Below are positions 23,044 through 29,115 of a stretch of DNA of 29,115 bases, in pieces. This DNA comes from an uncultured Collinsella sp. (GTDB taxonomy: Bacteria > Actinomycetota > Coriobacteriia > Coriobacteriales > Coriobacteriaceae): the NCBI GenBank assembly GCA_905207425.1, contig CAJLLB010000012.1, positions 1 to 29,115 of the forward strand, in the 5' to 3' direction. The notes under the pieces were generated by a model. It was not told where the DNA came from. It saw nothing but the letters and a program-made list of their open reading frames with translations, and did not search any database. How positions within the stretch are numbered: the stretch's first letter is position 1; every line of letters begins with the position of its first letter. The position numbers were made by a program, and so were the translations under genes.

Positions 23044-25365
23044 ATGCCTAAAACGCTTTTAGTATTTCCCCCAGGATGGAGTCCAGTGGGGCCGTATCTT
23101 GCCTTGCCTGTTTTGAAGTCATATCTTCAAGAGGTTGAACAATATAAAGTTGACATCGTTGACTTAAACGTGGAATTTTACGATGACCTCCTATCTTTTA
23201 GACATGTCGAAGAGTGCTGTAAAAGGTATCGGGAATCAAAGGATTCGTTTAGTTCGAATGTTCAATTAACAATCGAGTTGATACAAAAGTCAGCACTTAA
23301 TGTTGACGAGGCAAAAGATATTTTCAGATCGAAGAGATACTTTAATCTAAAAGAAAGACAATATGCTGAAAACATTTTTAGAAATGCACTCTATATCATA
23401 AATCACGTCTCATATGGAGTTAAATACACGTTCAACTCCATAGATCTGCCCTATGATTATTATTCGACACCAGAAATAATGAAATCGCTTGCGGATACCT
23501 TGCATAATCCGTTTATTTCCTTCTATGAAACTGCCTTTCTTAAGCGTATTCAGAGGGAAAAAATCGAGTTTATTGGGATTTCGGTGAGCGGCTGTTTCCA
23601 ATTGATTTCTGCAGTTACGTTAGTGAAACTGATTAAAGAAGAATGTCCATCTGTTAAACACGTCTCATTGGGCGGCAATTACATTACTCGTTTAGCAGAT
23701 GACTGCATGAAAGAATGGCATCCCTTTTTTGAATACATTGATTCGATAATGATGTATGACGGCGAAGAGCCGCTTGCACGTCTTCTTGAGGCTCTTGACT
23801 CTGGTGATGACAATCTCGACTGTGTTCCAAACCTTTGCCATGCTAAAGGTGGGAAGATATATAAAAACCATCGGATTGAGCAAACATTTATCAACGATAC
23901 GGTTCCCGATTTCGATGGCTTCGCCCTTTCTAAATACTTCATGCCTGAGTTAATATTGCCGGTTTATTCCTCTAGGCAGTGTTTTAATCATTGCGCCTTC
24001 TGCACCATTCCCGGTGCTACCGGTGGTTGTTACCGAAAGATGCCTATATCGAGAGTATTTGAAATAATGTGTCGGTTAAATGAAAAATACGGCACGAGAG
24101 TTTTCTCTTTTGTGGATGAAACATTCGAAGGCAAAAGAATGGAGCAACTCGCGGATGAAATAAACGCATCGGGAAAAACGTTTTTCTGGCATGGAGAAAC
24201 GAGGTTCTCTCCAACCCTAAGTACAGACGTTTTCAACAAGATATACCAAAGTGGATGTAGGCAGATTCAGTTTGGCCTCGAGTCATACAACCAAAGAGTT
24301 CTTGATCTAATGAAGAAGAACACGAGAGTTGATTGGATTGATCGCAATATCCATGATTGTCTCAATGCGGGTATTCCTGTTCATCTATTCTTTATGATTG
24401 GCTTTCCGACCGAAACTAAAGAAGAGGCTCTGAACACCTTAGCTTATACAGAGAATGTTTTGAATTATTCAAAACAGGTATGTGGTGTTCCATATTCCAC
24501 GAGAGGATTTACGAATTTTGGTCTCGTTATGGGGTCGGATGTTTGGAATCATCCCGATAAGTATGGTGTCTCTGTAATGCCGAAGTCCCAATATGAGGAT
24601 TTGCGCCTCGAAGTGGATTATGTTTCAGGCACTGGTTTAACTTTAAATGAAGCAAAATCCTTATCTGATGAGCATCATATTGATTTTTATATGCAAGAGG
24701 TCATAAACGGTAGCGACACAATTGACTTGCCCCAGCGGCTTCATATTTCAGAGGTGACCTGGATCCTAGATTCTATTCACGCTGTCAGGTATAAGGGACA
24801 TTTGACCAAAGTAAAGCGACGGCTAACTAGTCTAAATCCAGCTGATCGAATCTGGCTGGATTCCAAGACCTCTGTCGTGCTCGTTGAGCCATTTGCCTAC
24901 ATCTATAATTCTGAATACCATCATGTCTATGCTGTTTCCCAGTTGGTATACCTTAAGTTGGCCCGTTTATTGGAGGCCGATTGTAGCATTTCTCTTATCC
25001 TTGATCAGGGCGACCTCGAGCTGACAAGGGCGATAGAAGAACTGTTGCATTATGGATTGCTGAATACAAATATCGATGCCGATTATGTAATGCACGATAA
25101 TGGTTTTCAATTGGTTAAAAGTTCGTTTGTGAAAGAAGTCGGACGCTCAAAAGAGGGGTTAAGAGTACTGCTGAGTTGTGCCACCCATAGAATGTGTGCG
25201 GTTAATGATTTTTCGTTCGCTTTGCTTTCGTTGTTTGAAAAGCCGATTACTAAGAACGAGGTGCGCGACATTTTGAAAAAAGAGGGACTATCGGCAAACG
25301 AGGAGCAATTAAACAAGTTGGTTGATAATTGCATGAAAGCAGATATACTACAATTAATTAGATAG
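23044..25365 (+). CDS. B12-binding-type radical SAM enzyme with C-terminal winged-helix-like modules
   Basis: The 773-residue protein has an N-terminal Rossmann-like region typical of cobalamin-binding radical SAM enzymes (TLLVFPPGWSPVGPYLALP; IEFIGISVSGCF; HVSLGGNYI), but without the DxHxxG motif. The radical SAM core follows, with C313-FNH-C317-AF-C320 binding the 4Fe-4S cluster, then FVDETF, QIQFGLESYNQRVLDLMKK and LFFMIGFPTET. The last 160 residues hold two repeats of a small helix-rich pattern (AVSQLVYLKLARLLEAD to ELLHYGLL; AVNDFSFALLSLFEKP to ADILQLI) that look like PqqD-type peptide-recognition modules. The ribosome site is weak, so translation is probably coupled to the MFS gene. It likely modifies the peptide encoded immediately downstream. 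Confidence 0.8.
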   Translation: MPKTLLVFPPGWSPVGPYLALPVLKSYLQEVEQYKVDIVDLNVEFYDDLLSFRHVEECCKRYRESKDSFSSNVQLTIELIQKSALNVDEAKDIFRSKRYFNLKERQYAENIFRNALYIINHVSYGVKYTFNSIDLPYDYYSTPEIMKSLADTLHNPFISFYETAFLKRIQREKIEFIGISVSGCFQLISAVTLVKLIKEECPSVKHVSLGGNYITRLADDCMKEWHPFFEYIDSIMMYDGEEPLARLLEALDSGDDNLDCVPNLCHAKGGKIYKNHRIEQTFINDTVPDFDGFALSKYFMPELILPVYSSRQCFNHCAFCTIPGATGGCYRKMPISRVFEIMCRLNEKYGTRVFSFVDETFEGKRMEQLADEINASGKTFFWHGETRFSPTLSTDVFNKIYQSGCRQIQFGLESYNQRVLDLMKKNTRVDWIDRNIHDCLNAGIPVHLFFMIGFPTETKEEALNTLAYTENVLNYSKQVCGVPYSTRGFTNFGLVMGSDVWNHPDKYGVSVMPKSQYEDLRLEVDYVSGTGLTLNEAKSLSDEHHIDFYMQEVINGSDTIDLPQRLHISEVTWILDSIHAVRYKGHLTKVKRRLTSLNPADRIWLDSKTSVVLVEPFAYIYNSEYHHVYAVSQLVYLKLARLLEADCSISLILDQGDLELTRAIEELLHYGLLNTNIDADYVMHDNGFQLVKSSFVKEVGRSKEGLRVLLSCATHRMCAVNDFSFALLSLFEKPITKNEVRDILKKEGLSANEEQLNKLVDNCMKADILQLIR

Positions 25366-25378
25366 AGGAGGTTTCTGC

Positions 25379-25489
25379 ATGGACGTTATTAACAAAGATC
25401 TCTTGGAGCAACTGAAAGAGTTTCAGGAAGAGGGCGTCGTGGTGGAAGTGTTCGACTTTGAGGACTACATGGATAAATTCTGCCATTAG
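25379..25489 (+). CDS. 36-residue acidic peptide, candidate RiPP precursor
   Basis: A 36-codon frame starts at ATG 25379, 8 nt after an excellent GAGGAGG (25364-25370) that overlaps the radical SAM stop, and ends at TAG 25487-25489. It begins MDVINKDLLEQLKEFQEEG, an amphipathic acidic helix like a RiPP leader, followed by a short hydrophobic/acidic part (VVVEVFDFEDYMDK) and ends FCH. It has 11 acidic residues and one cysteine (C35). An intrinsic terminator follows 24 bp later, so it is the last gene of the operon. Position, ribosome site and composition all argue for a real gene; the precursor role is inference. Confidence 0.7.
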   Translation: MDVINKDLLEQLKEFQEEGVVVEVFDFEDYMDKFCH

Positions 25490-25513
25490 TTTCGGAATTT
25501 ACTCGCCTCGCTT

Positions 25514-25547
25514 AAAGGAGAAGTCGATTATCGATTTCTCCTTTTTT
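25514..25547 (+). terminator. Intrinsic terminator of the radical SAM operon
   Basis: A 14-bp stem pairs 25514-25527 with 25531-25544 (AAAGGAGAA arm, one G-U pair) over a 3-nt loop, with a T6 run at 25542-25547. A textbook intrinsic terminator. Confidence 0.9.
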
Positions 25548-25590
25548 AATTAAAGATATTTTTGAAATACATGCTCTTAGCACAGGTTGG

Positions 25591-25610
25591 CCTCTCAGTA
25601 AACTGGGAGG
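25591..25610 (+). promoter_or_regulatory. Leader hairpin upstream of nadE
   Basis: CCTCTCAG (25591-25598) pairs with CTGGGAGG (25603-25610) over a TAAA loop. The second arm could instead pair with CCTCCAG at 25672-25678, which overlaps the start codon of nadE, so two alternative structures are possible. No known riboswitch class was recognised. Confidence 0.3.
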
Positions 25611-25677
25611 TTGCTTTGGCTAGTTAGAGATATGTGAACGTCCGTTAGACTGAATCTCAGGGTAGAAGGGGCCTCCA

Positions 25678-27678
25678 GTGTCCAGATCAACAAGGCAATG
25701 CTGCGTTTCGGCTAATAAGAACGATGACTTTTTGCGTGTGGCGGCGGCTTCGCCGCGGATTCGCGTTGCCGATGTCGAGGGCAATGCCGAGGTTGCGCTG
25801 GCGGCTGTTCGCGATGCTGCCGAGCGCGGCGTTCGCGCGCTGGTGTTGCCCGAGCTTAACCTGACTGGCTATACCGCAGCCGATCTGTTCCATAACCGCA
25901 CATTACTGCATGCCTGCGAGTCCGCACTGGCACATATTCTCGATGAAACCCGCGAGCTGCCGATTGTCTTTACCATCGGCCTTCCCGTTGCAGTTGCCGA
26001 GAATATCTACAACTGCGCCGCCGTGTGCTGCGCGGGCGAGCTTTTGGGCCTCACGGCCAAGAAGCATCTGCCCAACTATGGCGAGTTCTATGAGCGCCGC
26101 TGGTTTGCTCCGGCGCCTGCGGATCCTGTGTGGGTCGAGTTTGCCGGTCAGGGTCCGGTTCCGCTGGGTTCGGGGCTTCTCTACCGCTGCTGTGATGAAG
26201 GTGCCGAGGATATGGTGCTGGGCGTTGAGGTCTGCGAGGATCTGTGGGTGCCGGCGCCCCCTTCGACCGAGATGGCGCTTGCCGGTGCGACGGTGATCCT
26301 CAACCCGTCGGCCTCGGACGAGATTATCGGTAAGGCAGACTATCGCCGCAGCCTCATCTCCAATCAGAGCGCGCGCCTGTACTGTGCCTATGCCTATGCA
26401 GACGCGAGCGAGGGCGAGTCCACGACCGATATGGTCTTTGCGGGCGAGAACCTCGTCTACGAAAACGGCTCTAAGCTGGCGGCAACGAAGCTCCTTACCT
26501 GCGATATGGCCGTCGCCGATGTTGACCTTGACCGTCTGGTTGCCGAACGCCGCCGCTCGACGACGTGGACGCGCACGGACGATGCGCCGGAGGCCACAAC
26601 CGTTGAGTTTTCGTTTGAGGGCGTGCTGGCAGACGAGCCTGTCCTGCGCGATGCGCTCGACATCGACCGTGTCTTCCCCCGCGCGCCCTTCGTGCCTGCC
26701 GACCATGGTGACCTGGCTGAGCGCTGCAAGACCATCCTCGACCTGCAGACCGCGGGCCTCAAGACCCGCCTTGCCCATACGGGTACCACGGCCGCAGTCA
26801 TCGGTCTTTCAGGCGGCCTGGACTCCACGCTGGCGCTGCTCGTGACGGTTCGCGCCTTCGATGCACTGGGGCTGCCGCGCACCGGTATCACGGCCGTGTC
26901 CATGCCCGGCTTTGGCACGACGCATCGCACCAAGTCGAATGCCGAGTCGCTCGCCCGCGACCTGGGTGTGAGCTTCCGCGAGGTTTCGATCCACGCGGCT
27001 GTGGAACAGCACTTCAAGGACATTGAGCACGATCCGGCCGTGCAGGACGTGACCTACGAGAACAGCCAGGCGCGCGAGCGTACGCAGATTTTGATGGATC
27101 TGGCCAACCAGGCTGGCGGTTTTGTCATCGGCACGGGCGATCTGTCGGAGCTGGCGCTCGGCTGGGCTACCTATAACGGCGACCACATGAGCATGTACGC
27201 CGTCAACGCGAGCGTGCCCAAGACGCTTGTGCGCCATCTGGTGCGCTATGCGGCCGATGTCTTTGGTGGGCGCATTGCCGAGGTCCTGCTCGATATCCTC
27301 GATACGCCAGTGTCCCCCGAGCTTCTGCCGCCCACGGGCGATGGCGAGATTGCGCAGAAGACCGAGGATTTGGTGGGGCCGTACGAGCTGCACGATTACT
27401 TCCTCTATTACCTGCTGCGTTTTGGCTTTGAGCCGGGCAAGATCTACCGCATGGCGCTCAAGAGCTTTGAGGGCGTCTACGACGCCAAGACCGTTCACAC
27501 GTGGTTGCGTACGTTCTACCGTCGCTTCTTTGCCCAGCAGTTTAAGCGCAGCTGTCTGCCTGATGGTCCCAAGGTGGGCTCGGTGACACTCAGCCCGCGC
27601 GGTGATTGGCGTATGCCGAGTGACGCCAGCTCGCATCTGTGGCTTGCGCAGATCGACGCGCTCGATGCAGTTGACTAA
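25678..27678 (+). CDS. nadE: Glutamine-dependent NAD+ synthetase
   Basis: The 666-residue protein joins an N-terminal nitrilase-type glutaminase and a C-terminal NAD synthase. The glutaminase triad is visible as E59 (LPELNLTGY), K128 (TAKKHLPNYGEFYE) and C186 (GVEVCEDLW). The synthase P-loop SGGLDS lies at 378-383, and GTGDLSELALGW and YAVNASVPKTL follow. It makes NAD+ from deamido-NAD, ATP and glutamine in the cytoplasm. The GTG at 25678 is chosen because AGAAGGGG lies 6 nt upstream; no ATG precedes the conserved KNDDFLRVAAASP, so the non-ATG start is needed. Length matches the two-domain family. Confidence 0.92.
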   Translation: MSRSTRQCCVSANKNDDFLRVAAASPRIRVADVEGNAEVALAAVRDAAERGVRALVLPELNLTGYTAADLFHNRTLLHACESALAHILDETRELPIVFTIGLPVAVAENIYNCAAVCCAGELLGLTAKKHLPNYGEFYERRWFAPAPADPVWVEFAGQGPVPLGSGLLYRCCDEGAEDMVLGVEVCEDLWVPAPPSTEMALAGATVILNPSASDEIIGKADYRRSLISNQSARLYCAYAYADASEGESTTDMVFAGENLVYENGSKLAATKLLTCDMAVADVDLDRLVAERRRSTTWTRTDDAPEATTVEFSFEGVLADEPVLRDALDIDRVFPRAPFVPADHGDLAERCKTILDLQTAGLKTRLAHTGTTAAVIGLSGGLDSTLALLVTVRAFDALGLPRTGITAVSMPGFGTTHRTKSNAESLARDLGVSFREVSIHAAVEQHFKDIEHDPAVQDVTYENSQARERTQILMDLANQAGGFVIGTGDLSELALGWATYNGDHMSMYAVNASVPKTLVRHLVRYAADVFGGRIAEVLLDILDTPVSPELLPPTGDGEIAQKTEDLVGPYELHDYFLYYLLRFGFEPGKIYRMALKSFEGVYDAKTVHTWLRTFYRRFFAQQFKRSCLPDGPKVGSVTLSPRGDWRMPSDASSHLWLAQIDALDAVD

Positions 27679-27746
27679 GGTTGGCTAAATTGAACCAATA
27701 CGGGGGTTGCAAGCGTTACACTTTTGCAATCTGATGGCCCGTATCG

Positions 27747-27777
27747 CGCGGCGCTCTTGTCAGAGCGCCGCGTTTTT
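27747..27777 (+). terminator. Strong intrinsic terminator between nadE and the aminotransferase
   Basis: CGCGGCGCTCT (27747-27757) pairs perfectly with AGAGCGCCGCG (27762-27772) over a 4-nt loop, followed by T5 (27773-27777). It lies 69 bp after the nadE stop but only 19 bp before the next start codon, leaving no room for a promoter downstream of it. It therefore either attenuates a transcript that begins between nadE and the hairpin, or the next gene depends on read-through. Confidence 0.85.
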
Positions 27778-27796
27778 CATATCGAAAGGTGGCACC

Positions 27797-28960
27797 ATGC
27801 AGGCATCGCAGCGTCTCGACCGCTTTGGCGCGGAGGTCTTCGCCTCGCTCAACAACAAGCTTCTCGCGCTGAAGGCTCAGGGCAAGACCATTTACAACAT
27901 GAGCGTGGGCACGCCCGACTTTAAGCCGTACGACCACGTGGTCGAGGCGCTCACGCAGGCGGCCCAAGATCCCGAGATGTGGAAGTACGCCCTGCGCGAC
28001 CTGCCTGAGCTTAAGCAAGCCGTGTGCGATTACTACGAGCGTCGCTTTGGCGTTTCGGGCATTACGTCGTCCATGGTGCAGTCGTGCAACGGCACGCAGG
28101 AGGGCGTGGGTCATTTGGGCCTGGCTCTGCTCGATCCGGGTGACACCATTCTAGTTCCCGATCCGTGCTACCCGGTCTTTGAGGCGGGTGCGAAGATCGC
28201 CGATGCCAAGCTCGAGTACTATCCGCTGGTTGCCGAGCACAATTACCTGCCCTATGTGGCGGGCATCGATCCCGAGGTGGCCGATCGCGCCAAGTACATG
28301 ATCGTTTCGTTGCCCGCGAACCCGGTCGGCTCGGTGGGTACGCCCGAGGTCTACGAGGAGATTATCGCCTTCGCGCGTGAGCACGATCTACTGATTGTTC
28401 ACGACAACGCGTACTCCGACATCGTGTTCGACGGCGAACCGGGCGGAAGCTTCTTGCAGTATCCCGGTGCGCTCGAGGTGGGCGTTGAGTTCTTCTCGCT
28501 CTCCAAGTCGTTTAACGTCACCGGTGCGCGTATCGGCTTTTTGGTCGGCCGCGAGGACGTGGTCTCGGCCTTTGCCAAGCTGCGCAGCCAAATCGACTTT
28601 GGTATGTTCTTCCCGATCCAGAAGGCTGCTATCGCCTGTCTGAACGGTCCGCGCGATGAGGTCGAGGCGCAGCGTCTGAAGTACCAGGAGCGCCGCGATG
28701 CCCTGTGCGACGGTCTTGAGGGCCTGGGCTGGGAGCGTCCCAACGCGCATGGCTCTATGTTCGTGTGGGCCAAGCTTCCCGGTGGTCGCACCGATTCCAT
28801 GGCGTTTTGCGAGGAGCTTATGGAGAAGGCCGGCGTTGTGGTGACGCCGGGCGCGAGCTTTGGTCCTTCGGGCGAGGGGCACGTGCGCATGGCGCTGGTC
28901 TTGCCGCCCGACCAGATCGCTTTGGCTGTCGAGGCCATTCGCGAGGCGGGCCTGTATTAG
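27797..28960 (+). CDS. Class I/II PLP-dependent aminotransferase
   Basis: The 387-residue protein has the fold-type I aminotransferase motifs: NMSVGTPDFKP near the N-terminus, CNGTQEG, PANPVGSV with N175, VHDNAYSD with D203 and Y206, and SLSKSFNVTGARIGF with the PLP lysine K237. The style is close to LL-diaminopimelate aminotransferase and PatA-like enzymes, but the substrate cannot be settled from sequence. ATG 27797 follows AAAGGTGG; the frame is open upstream through the terminator hairpin but without a ribosome site. Confidence 0.88.
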   Translation: MQASQRLDRFGAEVFASLNNKLLALKAQGKTIYNMSVGTPDFKPYDHVVEALTQAAQDPEMWKYALRDLPELKQAVCDYYERRFGVSGITSSMVQSCNGTQEGVGHLGLALLDPGDTILVPDPCYPVFEAGAKIADAKLEYYPLVAEHNYLPYVAGIDPEVADRAKYMIVSLPANPVGSVGTPEVYEEIIAFAREHDLLIVHDNAYSDIVFDGEPGGSFLQYPGALEVGVEFFSLSKSFNVTGARIGFLVGREDVVSAFAKLRSQIDFGMFFPIQKAAIACLNGPRDEVEAQRLKYQERRDALCDGLEGLGWERPNAHGSMFVWAKLPGGRTDSMAFCEELMEKAGVVVTPGASFGPSGEGHVRMALVLPPDQIALAVEAIREAGLY

Positions 28961-29115
28961 AAAGTTGTTTCGGCTCGTCAATAGCTCGAAACCGATTTCG
29001 TGCAGTTATTTTACGAATTCTGCAAATAATTTCGGTAAGCGGTCGATATTTGGCTGCGAATAGGAGCATAATCAAAGTCCCGATTGGATGTATTGGGATT
29101 ACGGCAAGCCGCTCG
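28961..29115. other. Right-edge intergenic segment with repeat motif and a possible partial frame
   Basis: This 155-bp AT-richer stretch has a weak CGAAA/TTTCG hairpin (28987-29000) and the second copy of the CATAATCAAAGTC ... TTGGGATTA motif (29067-29101). On the minus strand a frame of 34 codons is open from the window edge to a TAA at 29011-29013, which could be the 3' end of a convergent gene, but an open frame of this size is expected by chance. Confidence 0.3.

Noticed and set aside
27705..27730. TTGCAA repeats between nadE and the aminotransferase as an operator
   Set aside because: TTGCAA is a self-complementary six-mer that recurs easily; the two copies lack further symmetry and no matching site is seen elsewhere.
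29011..29115. Minus-strand frame open at the right edge, possibly the 3' end of another gene
   Set aside because: Only 34 codons are visible, no domain is recognisable and a frame of this length is common by chance.

Overview
The window looks like a chromosomal segment of a gut actinobacterium of the class Coriobacteriia, most like Collinsella. The basis is the high-GC coding background, strong AGGAGG-type ribosome sites, actinobacterial-looking low-complexity envelope proteins and the overall gene set. The genus is an inference from gene content and codon style, not from a marker gene. I saw no tRNA, rRNA or CRISPR array.

Region 1 (1-495) holds the 5' end of an IS30-type transposase gene leaving the left edge, a perfect 38-bp palindrome, and the promoter region of a GntR regulator. 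Region 2 (496-11884) is one long plus-strand catabolic cluster: GntR/UTRA regulator, DcuC/YfcC-type permease, family-3 amidohydrolase, FrlC-like epimerase, FrlB/FraB-like SIS deglycase, two FrlD-like PfkB kinases, a TIM-barrel amidohydrolase-2 protein, YjbQ, BtpA/SgcQ and an FGGY kinase. The regulator, permease, kinase and deglycase set matches the logic of the E. coli frl and Salmonella fra pathways for Amadori products (glycated amino acids). Here it carries a second kinase and a five-gene extension not found in those operons. Both amidohydrolases lack metal-ligand residues. A promoter with a 23-bp palindromic operator precedes the permease, and a hairpin that may act as an attenuator lies between the two kinases.

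Region 3 (11885-16893) is housekeeping: tatD and tcdA on the minus strand, a 28-residue hydrophobic peptide gene on the minus strand, an SdpR/SdpI pair, and the ABC-F translation factor ettA with a structured leader. Region 4 (16894-18690) is visibly more AT-rich: a Tat-exported putative papain-like (C39-like) peptidase overlapped by a small lipoprotein gene, closed by a strong terminator. Region 5 (18689-21098, minus) has two coriobacterial-type proteins, one with LOTUS-like and P/E/A-rich parts and one two-span membrane protein with a long Ser/Thr/Asn/Gln tail.

Region 6 (about 21200-25550) is an AT-rich island: a small acidic protein, then a compact operon of a DUF2087 protein, an MFS exporter-like protein, a 773-residue B12-type radical SAM enzyme and a 36-codon peptide gene (25379-25489) with an excellent ribosome site, ended by an intrinsic terminator. 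This looks like an undescribed RiPP-type (ribosomally made, enzymatically modified peptide) locus and is, with the extended Amadori cluster, the main discovery candidate. Region 7 (25678-28960) returns to GC-rich housekeeping: glutamine-dependent NAD synthetase and a PLP aminotransferase, with a strong terminator hairpin between them.
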